Source of the DNA: JANLUX01 sp031366005
GTDB lineage: Bacteria; Bacteroidota; Bacteroidia; AKYH767-A; OLB10
Length of the DNA stretch: 20,715 bases
Reading direction: 5' to 3'
NCBI GenBank assembly: GCA_031366005.1
Contig: JANLZB010000021.1
Location: 1-20,715, forward strand
Numbering within the stretch: the stretch's first letter is position 1; every line of letters begins with the position of its first letter. The position numbers were made by a program, and so were the translations under genes. Positions 14,249 to 20,715 of the stretch are shown here, one piece after another. The notes beneath the pieces are model-generated. The model made no database searches, was not told the DNA's origin, and worked only from the letters and a program-made list of their open reading frames with translations.

Positions 14249-14704
14249 TTATAAATTATATGCAGGCAAGTCATCAAGGTATTCAAAATCTTTTCCGTTG
14301 AAAAACATACAGTAATGTTCCAACCCGTTGGTGATTACCATATAAGGCACCTGCAGTGTGAGATTATATCTTGCTAACTGGTAAAAAGTTTCCTGTGTGA
14401 GTGGCACTTCTGTTTTTTTACACTCCACAATCATCCATGGCTTTCCGGTATTTTGATAAATAACAATATCCGCACGCTGCGCCAATTCGTTTACACGCAC
14501 TAACATCTCCACACCCATCAACGAGGCGGGATAGCTTTTTTCATTAATCATGAAATGCAAAAAATGCTGACGAACCCATTCTTCAGGTGTGAGAGCGACA
14601 AACCTTTTCCGCACCAAATCGAATATTTGTTTACTTTGCCCATCCTCTGAAAATCGAAAGTTTACAGGAGGTAAATTCAATGGAGGAAAAGAAATTTCAT
14701 TCAT
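14249..14704 (-). CDS. Stand-alone HsdR-N-like PD-(D/E)XK nuclease-fold protein
   Basis: A 151-aa protein resembling the N-terminal domain of type I restriction endonuclease R subunits (HSDR_N_2 type) without helicase domains and without hsdM or hsdS nearby. The nuclease-like core is RADIVIYQNTGKPWMIVECKK, with candidate metal residues D79, E94 and K96. From memory, Bacteroidota carry this short gene near holA and amn, which suggests a housekeeping role in DNA metabolism more than restriction. A -7 match (TAATTTTG on the minus strand, 14716-14709) sits immediately before the ATG, so the mRNA may be nearly leaderless. Confidence 0.85.
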   Translation of the reverse strand: MNEISFPPLNLPPVNFRFSEDGQSKQIFDLVRKRFVALTPEEWVRQHFLHFMINEKSYPASLMGVEMLVRVNELAQRADIVIYQNTGKPWMIVECKKTEVPLTQETFYQLARYNLTLQVPYMVITNGLEHYCMFFNGKDFEYLDDLPAYNL

Positions 14705-14708
14705 GGTG

Positions 14709-14716
14709 CAAAATTA
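14709..14716 (-). promoter_or_regulatory. Probable -7 element of the HsdR-N gene
   Basis: On the minus strand it reads TAATTTTG, ending only 4 bases before the ATG at 14704. This places the transcription start at or beside the start codon. No -33 match is seen. Confidence 0.4.
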
Positions 14717-14776
14717 CAGTTTACTGTTTACGGTGCTGTTCACATGGCTGACAACTGTAAACCGTAAACTGTAAAC
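14714..14776. repeat. Heptad-repeat inverted hairpin between divergent genes
   Basis: Arms 14714-14734 and 14754-14774 match inverted at 19 of 21 positions. Each arm is built of 7-base units (ACAGTTT, ACTGTTT on the left; AACTGTA, AACCGTA, AACTGTA on the right). It takes up about 63 of the 83 bases separating the divergent HsdR-N and amn starts, so it overlaps any promoters there. Confidence 0.8.
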
Positions 14777-14787
14777 AAAAAATAATT

Positions 14788-15558
14788 ATGAAAAGTAAAA
14801 AAGAGATTGTTGAGAATTGGTTACCACGATATACAGGTGAAACACTTGGAAATTTCGGAGCATACATTTTGCTCACAAATTTTCAATATTACGTGAATCT
14901 TTTTGCAAAATGGAATAAAGTAAAAGTGGTGGGTGTGGATAAGCCAATGCCCAATGCAACTGCTAACGGAATAACCATTATCAATTTTGGGATGGGCAGT
15001 GCCAATGCTGCCACCATGATGGATTTGTTAAGTGCAATAAAACCCAAAGCATGTTTGTTTCTCGGTAAGTGTGGCGGATTGAAAAAGAAAAATAAACTCG
15101 GTGATTTAATTCTTCCTATCGCAGCAATTCGTGGCGAAGGAACTTCCAATGATTATTTACCTCCTGAAGTTCCGGCATTGCCAGCTTTTAGTTTGCAAAA
15201 AGCAGTGTCCACAACAATCAGAAATTTCAACCGCGATTACTGGACGGGTACTGTTTACACTACCAATCGCAGAGTATGGGAACATGACACTGCGTTTAAA
15301 AAATACCTGCAAACAACACGCTGCATGGGTATAGATATGGAAACAGCTACCATTTTTACTACAGGATTTGCTAACCAGATTCCATGTGGTGCGTTACTGT
15401 TAGTGAGTGACCAGCCTATGATTTCAACAGGTATTAAAACTGCTTCAAGTGATAAAACAGTGACTGAACATTTTGTGGAAGATCATTTGAAAATTGGAAT
15501 TGCAGCTTTAAATGAATTAATAAATGTGGGGTTGACAGTAAAGCATCTTCGGTTTTAG
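14788..15558 (+). CDS. amn: AMP nucleosidase
   Basis: A 256-aa phosphorylase-fold nucleosidase. GLGKCGG-like FLGKCGG at 91-97, MGIDMETATIF (180-190) with the ribose-binding Glu, and the catalytic-type Asp208 in VSDQP place it in the PNP/UDP family. The overall sequence matches the short Bacteroidota AMP nucleosidases, which lack the extra N-terminal domain of the ~480-aa E. coli Amn. It would split AMP into adenine and ribose 5-phosphate in purine homeostasis. It is the first gene of a plus-strand operon, 10 bases before holA. A related MTA/SAH-type specificity cannot be excluded from sequence alone. Confidence 0.88.
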   Translation: MKSKKEIVENWLPRYTGETLGNFGAYILLTNFQYYVNLFAKWNKVKVVGVDKPMPNATANGITIINFGMGSANAATMMDLLSAIKPKACLFLGKCGGLKKKNKLGDLILPIAAIRGEGTSNDYLPPEVPALPAFSLQKAVSTTIRNFNRDYWTGTVYTTNRRVWEHDTAFKKYLQTTRCMGIDMETATIFTTGFANQIPCGALLLVSDQPMISTGIKTASSDKTVTEHFVEDHLKIGIAALNELINVGLTVKHLRF

Positions 15559-15568
15559 TTTAAAGTAA

Positions 15569-16609
15569 ATGTCTGCTAAATCATACGATGAAATTTTTCG
15601 CAACCTGAAAAATAAAATTTATTCACCTGTGTATTTATTACATGGTGATGAACCTTATTACATTGATCGCATAAGTGATTACATTGAAAGTTCTGTGCTT
15701 GGCGAAATGGAAAAGGAATTTAATCAAACAATAGTTTACGGTAGAGATGCTGAACCGCTTTCGCTGATAAGTATGGCTAAGCGATATCCGATGATGAGTA
15801 ATTACCAGGTGCTGATTGTGAAAGAAGCACAGGATATGCCTTACTTTAAAAAGAAAAAAGATGATGACAAAGCAGATGCTGATCCGCTGCTGAATTATTT
15901 TCAGAATCCTTTAACTTCTACTTTGTTTGTGCTTTGCTTTAAGTATAAAAGTTTTGATAAACGCACTAAACTTTACAAAGCAATTGATAAACATGCTTCG
16001 GTTTTTGAATCAAAAAAACTTTATGAGAACAAAATTCCTGATTGGATCAATCATTATATACAGGAGAAAGGTTACAAAATACAAGCGAAGGCTTCTCAAT
16101 TAATGACTGATTCGCTCGGAACGGATTTATCAAGAATAGCAAATGAATGTGATAAACTTTTCATTAACTTAAAACCCGGCCAGGAAATAAATACTACTCA
16201 TATAGAACAAAATATTGGCATTAGTAAAGAGTTTAATTCTTTCGAATTGAATGCAGCACTCGCCACTAAAAATGTTTCCAAAGCAAATCGCATTATTAAT
16301 TATTTTAAAGCAAACCCTAAAACCAATCCCATGCCGCTTACTATGGGAACGTTGTATTCTTTTTTCAGTAAAGTATTGCTTTATCATTCTCTGCCGGATA
16401 AATCACAAAATGCGGCTGCCAACTCATTAGGGGTTTCCCCGTTTGTTATGGCTGATTACATTAATGGAGCAAAAAATTATCCTACAAAAAAAATAGCTTC
16501 GGTTTTTGGTTTGTTACATGAGTATGATCTCAAATCAAAAGGTGTAAATAACATTAGTTCCGATGACGGAGAGCTTTTAAAAGAACTTGTTTTTAAAATT
16601 ATGCACTAA
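15569..16609 (+). CDS. holA: DNA polymerase III delta subunit
   Basis: A 346-aa clamp-loader subunit. The N-terminal segment (SPVYLLHGDEPYYIDRISDYI at about 19-39) is characteristic of HolA, followed by the AAA+-like fold without a functional Walker A, the LSRIANECDKLFINL helix, and the C-terminal collar domain (SFFSKVLLYHSLPDK, GVSPFVMADYINGAKNYP). It opens the beta clamp for loading. Length is normal (E. coli 343 aa). It sits between amn and mqnA with gaps of 10 and 6 bases, so it is part of one operon. Confidence 0.94.
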   Translation: MSAKSYDEIFRNLKNKIYSPVYLLHGDEPYYIDRISDYIESSVLGEMEKEFNQTIVYGRDAEPLSLISMAKRYPMMSNYQVLIVKEAQDMPYFKKKKDDDKADADPLLNYFQNPLTSTLFVLCFKYKSFDKRTKLYKAIDKHASVFESKKLYENKIPDWINHYIQEKGYKIQAKASQLMTDSLGTDLSRIANECDKLFINLKPGQEINTTHIEQNIGISKEFNSFELNAALATKNVSKANRIINYFKANPKTNPMPLTMGTLYSFFSKVLLYHSLPDKSQNAAANSLGVSPFVMADYINGAKNYPTKKIASVFGLLHEYDLKSKGVNNISSDDGELLKELVFKIMH

Positions 16610-16615
16610 TCGTTA

Positions 16616-17359
16616 GTGGAAAAAAAAATTCGTGTTTCAGCAGTTTCTTATTTGAATGCAACACCCTTTATTTATGGTTTGCAAAACAGTGAAGTTTTAA
16701 AACAAATAGAATTAATTCTTGATCATCCTGCAGAATGTGCAAGAAAGCTGATCACGAAAGAAGCTGACATTGGATTGGTTCCTGTAGCTACCATTCAACA
16801 GATTGCTGACGCACATATAATTTCTGACTATTGCATTGCTGCTGATGGAGAAGTGGCTTCTGTATTATTATTAAGCAATGTGCCGTTAGAAAAAATTCAA
16901 TCTGTGGTGTTAGATCATGAATCACGCACATCAGTTTTACTTGCTAAAACACTGGCTCATTATTACTGGAATATTAAACCTGAATGGCTTGATGAAAAAC
17001 CAAATGATCTGCAAAATATTTCGCATCATTCTGCAGCAGTAGTTATCGGTGACCGTGCGCTTTCATTGCGCAACAGCTTTCAATATAAATATGATCTTGC
17101 TCTTGAATGGAAAAAATTTACAGGCTTACCATTTGTCTTTGCCTGTTGGGTAACCAATACATCATTGAATGAAAATTTTCAAATCCTTTTTAACGAAGCA
17201 TTAAAATATGGAATAGATAATCGCGAACTGTTGTTTAATTCGCTATCGAATAATCATTATGATATTAAAAAATACCTGACAGAAAACATTCAATACAAAC
17301 TGGATGATGAAAAAAGAAAAGGAATGAATAAATTTTTATCCTTGATAAAACAACTTTAA
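16616..17359 (+). CDS. mqnA: Chorismate dehydratase MqnA
   Basis: A 247-aa periplasmic-binding-like-fold enzyme starting with GTG. Motifs VSAVSYLNATPFIYGL (7-22), ADIGLVPVA, GEVASVLLLS, DHESRTSV, VIGDRAL and FTGLPFVFACWV are those of MqnA. It removes water from chorismate to give 3-[(1-carboxyvinyl)oxy]benzoate, the first step of the futalosine menaquinone pathway, so this organism likely makes menaquinone by that route; the other mqn genes are elsewhere. MqnD shares the fold, but the SYLN-P-F start and GEV...LLLS favour MqnA. Confidence 0.9.
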   Translation: MEKKIRVSAVSYLNATPFIYGLQNSEVLKQIELILDHPAECARKLITKEADIGLVPVATIQQIADAHIISDYCIAADGEVASVLLLSNVPLEKIQSVVLDHESRTSVLLAKTLAHYYWNIKPEWLDEKPNDLQNISHHSAAVVIGDRALSLRNSFQYKYDLALEWKKFTGLPFVFACWVTNTSLNENFQILFNEALKYGIDNRELLFNSLSNNHYDIKKYLTENIQYKLDDEKRKGMNKFLSLIKQL

Positions 17360-17364
17360 CCAGT

Positions 17365-17643
17365 TTAGATTTCTTCTCCCTTTAACTTATATAAGCCTTC
17401 GGTTTTACCAGAGAGATCAGCAATTAATTCCGATTGTGATGATGTTAAATTATTAAATGGAGTCAGATGTTTTTCAGTAAGACGCTGACTGCCTGAATTA
17501 ATTTGATGTGGAATTGATAACAAACATGGAATCATTCCTTTCACATAATTAATTCTTTCTTCAATGCTCAGTTGCTGTAACAGGCTATGAAGGTTTTTTA
17601 CTTCCGTATCTAAAATGGATTTTACTTTAACTGCGGTTTGCAT
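17365..17643 (-). CDS. Hypothetical 92-aa protein
   Basis: Unrecognised. The 92-aa product begins with a probable helix (VKVKSILDTEVKNLHSLLQQLSIEERINYVKGM, about 5-38), with no signal peptide or membrane segment, followed by a polar Ser/Thr/Asn-rich stretch. It converges on mqnA with 5 bases between stops and lies 74 bases downstream of the histidine kinase on the same strand. Coding status rests on an intact frame with an ATG start. Confidence 0.55.
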   Translation of the reverse strand: MQTAVKVKSILDTEVKNLHSLLQQLSIEERINYVKGMIPCLLSIPHQINSGSQRLTEKHLTPFNNLTSSQSELIADLSGKTEGLYKLKGEEI

Positions 17644-17717
17644 AATCGTGTTTTTCTAAAGTTTAACGAAGGGTTGGCAGAAAAGTTTCAAAATTTAAAA
17701 AAAACTTGCAAATTTTT

Positions 17718-19463
17718 TCAGGCTGATGTTTCGAGCATTAATGTCTCTTCAACATTTTTCTTTTTCTCTTTAAGCCAGGTGAAATAAAATGCAGCTCCTT
17801 TTCCCTTTTCTGACTCAACCCATATTTTTCCACCGGCTTCTTCAATAATTTTTTTCACAATAGCCAAACCAACACCACGACTCTCCACTTCATCACGTGC
17901 ATTTAACGTTTGAAAAATGACAAATATTTTCTCATGATATCGTTGCTCTATTCCCGGGCCATTATCCTTTACATAGAACTGCCATTCTTTCCCTTTATCC
18001 TCCACACCAATTTCAACCTGTATATCTTCCTTATCATTATACTTTACAGCATTGTGAATAAGGTTTAAAAATAACTGTTGAATTTTTACCTTTTCTGAAT
18101 TCATAACAGGCATATTTTCTCTGATATTGATAACCGCATTAGCAGGAGCACCGATTAAATCAATCGAATCACGAACTAATTCTTCAGCACTGAATGTTTC
18201 AATATTAGCACCATCCTTAGCTGCTTTTGTATAATCAAGAATACCATTAATCAATCCTTCCATTCTTAATACTCGGCCCTTAATCGTATTAAAATGTCCG
18301 CGAATATCATTGTCGAGTTTTTCGCCCATATCCTCTTCAATCCAACCTGTCAGATTACCAATTGCACGCAACGGTGCTTTCAGATCATGCGATACCACAT
18401 AAGCAAACTTGTCAAGTTCTGCATTACTCTTTTCAAGATTATCCATGTATTGTTTCATCTTTTCTTCTGCCACTTTTCTAACCGTTACATTACTCTCGAT
18501 GAAAATAAATTTCGTTTCATTATTTTCTTCTTCCACAATCGGAGTCATTGTTACCTGCGTCCAGAATTTGGTACCATCCTTGTGATATTTCAATACTTCA
18601 CCGGTAAAGGGTTGTCTTTTAATAATGCAATTTTTTAATTCTTCAAGTGTGGTTTGATCTGAATTTTTTCCGCTCAGCATCTCTGCTGCATTTTTTCCTA
18701 CCACTTCTTCAAATCCATATCCGGTAAGTCTCACAAATCCATCATTCACCCATTCAGCAAATCCATTCTTATCCGTTATAATAATTGCGTTTTCAGCTTT
18801 ACTTGCCACAATCGAAAGTTTTCTTAACTCTTTATTCTTTGAACGCAACTCATTTCGTTGTGCTGTTATGCGTTCAATCACAATATTTTTTCCACTCTCT
18901 AAATAATTCATTTGCGAAGCCAGAATAAAAAAGGCGAATAAACCGGTAATCAAATAATCAAGATTAATTAAATGCGGAGTATTACCAATGAGATCATACG
19001 TTACCCAGGTTGTGTATTCTGTTATGCAAAAGAAATATACAATGTTTGCTGCTACAAATAAAAATAATATTCTGCCGGTTTTATTTCCTAAGAGCATAAA
19101 ACCCATCAGTGTGATAGGAGCAAGATAATAAGATGCTGAAGCTTTTATTCCACCAGAATAATACATAATTAGATGGATGAGCAAGATTGATAAAATGTTA
19201 ATAATTACATAAGCTGTGCGGTTTTTCTTATGAATAGGAAGCAGAACCAGGTTAATAAAAAAGATACTTCCGATAATACTTGTAACCAACACAATGGGAT
19301 GCGTGAAAGAATAAGTAGCTGCACTTTGAGCTACAAAAAGAAAACATGCAAGCGTTCCTACAATCGAAGTGGTTCTAAAAAGTTTATAACGTTGCTTCGC
19401 AATGAGGTCATCATTAGGGATGGTATTGTAATAAAGATCGTTTAAGAAGAGTTTTTTAAACAT
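17718..19463 (-). CDS. Membrane sensor histidine kinase (TM-PAS-HisKA-HATPase)
   Basis: A 581-aa protein. Residues 33-185 hold about six membrane helices with little periplasmic sequence, then a short coiled coil (190-215) and a PAS/PAC domain (about 216-335: AIIITDKNGFAEWVN, KDGTKFWTQVTMTP). The HisKA region carries the phospho-acceptor H359 in VVSHDLKAPLRA. The HATPase has N-box N471 (NLIHNAVKY), G1 DNGPGI (500-505) and RGVGLAIV. The HisKA style resembles bacteriophytochrome-like kinases that partner small receiver-only proteins. A receiver gene lies divergently 125 bases away. The signal is unknown; the membrane-rich input suggests a membrane or lipid-soluble cue. Confidence 0.92.
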   Translation of the reverse strand: MFKKLFLNDLYYNTIPNDDLIAKQRYKLFRTTSIVGTLACFLFVAQSAATYSFTHPIVLVTSIIGSIFFINLVLLPIHKKNRTAYVIINILSILLIHLIMYYSGGIKASASYYLAPITLMGFMLLGNKTGRILFLFVAANIVYFFCITEYTTWVTYDLIGNTPHLINLDYLITGLFAFFILASQMNYLESGKNIVIERITAQRNELRSKNKELRKLSIVASKAENAIIITDKNGFAEWVNDGFVRLTGYGFEEVVGKNAAEMLSGKNSDQTTLEELKNCIIKRQPFTGEVLKYHKDGTKFWTQVTMTPIVEEENNETKFIFIESNVTVRKVAEEKMKQYMDNLEKSNAELDKFAYVVSHDLKAPLRAIGNLTGWIEEDMGEKLDNDIRGHFNTIKGRVLRMEGLINGILDYTKAAKDGANIETFSAEELVRDSIDLIGAPANAVINIRENMPVMNSEKVKIQQLFLNLIHNAVKYNDKEDIQVEIGVEDKGKEWQFYVKDNGPGIEQRYHEKIFVIFQTLNARDEVESRGVGLAIVKKIIEEAGGKIWVESEKGKGAAFYFTWLKEKKKNVEETLMLETSA

Positions 19464-19588
19464 TTATTTTACTTATTTCTTGGCTTTGAATGATAGTTGC
19501 TATTACTTTTATACCGTTAAAGATAATTTTTTCCTTTAGTTATGTAGTACGTAAGCTGTTAATGTAAGGTTACACTAAAAAGAAAATT

Positions 19589-20017
19589 ATGAGTGAAAGG
19601 CAAATTAACCTGCTCCACATCGAGGACGATGGTGTTGATAAAATGGTGGTAGAAAGGGTTTTGAAAAAGCTCAAAATTGTTTCGAGTCTTCATCACGCAC
19701 AAAATGGAGAAGAAGCATTAGACAAACTTCGTGGCACAAACGGACAGGAAAAACTTACGCCATTTCCACAAATAATTTTGCTGGATATAAACATGCCGCG
19801 TATGAACGGCATAGAGTTTTTAAAGGAATTGCGTGCTGACAAAGGACTTAAACATTTAAGTGTTTTTATGGTAACTACATCCAATGATTCTCATGATCTT
19901 AAGGATGCTTATGAATACAATATTGCAGGATACATACTGAAGCCTGTTGATATTTCTCAATTCGAAAATACTTTTAGAATACTTGGAGAATTCTGGTCAC
20001 TTTGTGAATTTCCATAA
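19589..20017 (+). CDS. Receiver-only response regulator (Rcp1/CheY-like)
   Basis: A 142-aa single REC domain. Acidic pocket D13-D14 (HIEDD), phospho-acceptor D66 (LLDINMP), T96-T97 and K118 (LKPVD) are all present. There is no output domain, so it probably acts by protein contact or in a phosphorelay, as Rcp1-type partners of PAS/phytochrome-like kinases do. It has slightly longer loops than CheY (about 129 aa). It is divergently encoded from the histidine kinase, its likely phosphodonor. Confidence 0.93.
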   Translation: MSERQINLLHIEDDGVDKMVVERVLKKLKIVSSLHHAQNGEEALDKLRGTNGQEKLTPFPQIILLDINMPRMNGIEFLKELRADKGLKHLSVFMVTTSNDSHDLKDAYEYNIAGYILKPVDISQFENTFRILGEFWSLCEFP

Positions 20018-20152
20018 TTTTTTTAACAAAATATTTCTGATTTATTAACTCCTTATGCACAATAATAGTTGTATCATGGTAATCAAAATTATTTATCGGA
20101 TTTAATTAATTCAATAGTCAAACCTATATTTATTTCGCTAAAAACTATTATA

Positions 20153-20182
20153 AAAGCCGGTCAAAGATTATTGACCGGCTTT
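20153..20182. terminator. Strong hairpin, possible bidirectional terminator (cassette 1)
   Basis: Perfect 12-base arms AAAGCCGGTCAA (20153-20164) and TTGACCGGCTTT (20171-20182) enclose a 6-base loop. The minus-strand product ends in CTTTTATAAT, a modest U-run after the GIY-YIG gene. It is also the start of the repeated cassette. Confidence 0.6.
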
Positions 20183-20205
20183 ACTTTGTGGGCCCACTTG
20201 GGCTC

Positions 20206-20221
20206 TTCCGATGTATCGGAA
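20206..20221. repeat. Palindrome TTCCGATGTATCGGAA (cassette 1)
   Basis: A perfect 7-base dyad around GT. It shares the core with 6227-6242 and with the next palindrome. Confidence 0.75.
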
Positions 20222-20234
20222 CAAGGACCAACTG

Positions 20235-20250
20235 TACCGATGTATCGGTA
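20235..20250. repeat. Palindrome TACCGATGTATCGGTA (cassette 1)
   Basis: A perfect 7-base dyad around GT, 13 bases after the preceding palindrome and 3 bases beyond the GIY-YIG stop codon. Confidence 0.75.
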
Positions 20251-20253
20251 GAG

Positions 20254-20547
20254 TCAGCTACCTAAAACTTTTTGTTTCAGTATTTCTACTTCTTTTTCGT
20301 TATCAATTAATTTTTTGATAAACACTTTACTTTTCATTCGTTTAATGTACAACTCCAATTTTCTTGATTCTGTATAAGTGTCACAAGTAATAGATAGTTT
20401 AATGATCCAGTCTTTAGCTGAGGAAGTGTAATGTGTACCATAACTTCCATCATTATGTTTCTTTAACCGATCATCAACCGTAGTAGTAGTGATTCCAACA
20501 TAATAACGATCAATAGAATGACTATAAAGTATATATAAAAAGTTCAT
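20254..20547 (-). CDS. GIY-YIG nuclease-domain protein
   Basis: From ATG 20547 the product is 97 aa (MNFLYILYSHSIDRYYVGIT...), a stand-alone GIY-YIG domain of the YhbQ/UvrC-N type. FLYILYS stands for the GIY strand and YYVGIT for YIG; R27 in DDRLKKHN is the usual catalytic Arg and the Glu in SRKLELYIKRMKS the likely metal ligand. An upstream in-frame ATG would add six residues, but family members begin at MNFL-like starts. Its DNA target and role are unknown. Its 3' end and downstream palindromes recur 398 bases later, where another copy begins to appear. Confidence 0.85.
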   Translation of the reverse strand: MNFLYILYSHSIDRYYVGITTTTVDDRLKKHNDGSYGTHYTSSAKDWIIKLSITCDTYTESRKLELYIKRMKSKVFIKKLIDNEKEVEILKQKVLGS

Positions 20548-20554
20548 TGTTAAG

Positions 20555-20582
20555 AAGCCGGCCAAGAATTATTGACCGGCTT
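20555..20582. terminator. Hairpin of cassette 2
   Basis: Arms AAGCCGGCCAA (20555-20565) and TTGACCGGCTT (20572-20582), with one mismatch, around a 6-base loop. It is the counterpart of 20153-20182 and lies just upstream of the GIY-YIG start, that is, behind the next copy's 3' end. Confidence 0.5.
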
Positions 20583-20715
20583 TACTTTGTGGGACCTGGG
20601 CTCTTCCGATGTATCGGAACAAGGACCAACTGTACCGATGTATCGGTAGAGTCAGCTACCTAAAACTTTTTGTTTCAGTATTTCTACTTCTTTTTCGTTA
20701 TCAATTAATTTTTTG
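20557..20715. repeat. Direct repeat of GIY-YIG cassette, copy 2 (cut by window edge)
   Basis: The partner of 20156-20317. It includes palindromes at 20604-20619 and 20633-20648 identical to those of copy 1, and runs to the last base of the window. Confidence 0.93.
20652..20715 (-). CDS. GIY-YIG protein, second copy (partial, C-terminus only)
   Basis: The TGA stop at 20654-20652 and about 20 preceding codons are identical in DNA to the 3' end of the 20254-20547 gene; the reading frame runs off the window edge. It is likely another GIY-YIG gene in tandem and the same orientation. Whether it is full length cannot be seen. Confidence 0.7.
   Translation of the reverse strand, partial: KKLIDNEKEVEILKQKVLGS

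Larger units (their letters stand above)
20156..20317. repeat. Direct repeat of GIY-YIG cassette, copy 1
   Basis: It matches 20557-20715 at an offset of 401, falling to 398 after a 3-base indel near 20191-20200. The last 117 bases (20201-20317) are identical to the second copy up to the window edge. It contains the hairpin, two CCGATGTATCGG palindromes and the 3' end of the GIY-YIG gene. Confidence 0.93.

Noticed and set aside
14249..14704. Type I restriction-modification locus
   Set aside because: Only the N-terminal R-like domain is present; no helicase, HsdM or HsdS, and neighbours are housekeeping genes.
13626..14776. CRISPR array suspected from short regular repeats
   Set aside because: Units are 7 bases, contiguous and without spacers; there are no cas genes.
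20156..20250. tRNA or rRNA-like gene suspected from the G+C-rich hairpins
   Set aside because: No cloverleaf, anticodon arm, T-loop consensus or rRNA signature could be drawn; the structure is explained by separate palindromes.
20069..20251. Plus-strand 60-codon frame over the hairpin and palindromes
   Set aside because: It translates the non-coding repeat region, has no motif, and the repeat unit's conserved gene is on the other strand.

Overview
The window looks like chromosomal DNA from a member of the Bacteroidota, probably of the Chitinophagales/Sphingobacteriales type. Supporting signs are an AT-rich composition, promoters of the TTTG/TAnnTTTG type, a secreted protein with a type IX secretion (T9SS) sorting tail, an IPExxxVDY-family gene next to pyruvate kinase, a short AMP nucleosidase, a stand-alone HsdR-N-like nuclease domain near holA, and a 30-residue basic AURKAIP1/COX24-type ribosomal protein. 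No rRNA, tRNA or CRISPR array was seen.

Layout. 46-1345 (minus): HU-like protein, TPR membrane protein and the tiny ribosomal protein. 1510-3097 (plus): mutY and ssb. 3278-4860: a two-gene unit of unknown function, the second an exported protein preceded by an unusually strong Shine-Dalgarno sequence. 5120-5578 (minus): tadA. 5738-8727 (plus): IPExxxVDY gene, pyruvate kinase and M42 aminopeptidase. 8857-9963: front-end fatty acid desaturase. 10036-10416 (minus): exported SPOR protein. 10510-13629: a rearranged locus in which a secreted RCC1-propeller gene sits between two 254-bp direct repeats. 13667-14704 (minus): HsdR-N domain protein and PnuC, leading into the NadR-like kinase. 14788-17359 (plus): amn, holA, mqnA. 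17365-20017: small unknown gene, then a sensor histidine kinase divergent from a receiver-only regulator. 20156-20715: tandem GIY-YIG nuclease cassettes with palindromes, running off the window end.

How the genes work together. Most are housekeeping: base-excision repair (MutY), ssDNA binding (SSB), tRNA wobble editing (TadA), glycolysis (Pyk), replication (HolA) and menaquinone synthesis by the futalosine route (MqnA). PnuC and the NadR-like kinase form a nicotinamide riboside uptake and phosphorylation pair. The kinase/receiver pair is probably one signalling system.

The unusual material is mostly in repeats. (1) The RCC1 insertion has reciprocal gene fragments: the left repeat copy carries a dead 3' piece of the NadR-like kinase and the right copy a dead 3' piece of an 88-aa gene. 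(2) A 214-bp element at 12822-13035 has 35-bp inverted ends that are each foldback hairpins. (3) Heptanucleotide tandem repeats abut or overlap gene starts (mutY, the NadR-like kinase, and the HsdR-N/amn divergent gap). (4) Five CCGATGWATCGG palindromes show compensatory base changes. (5) GIY-YIG cassettes are nearly identical tandem copies.
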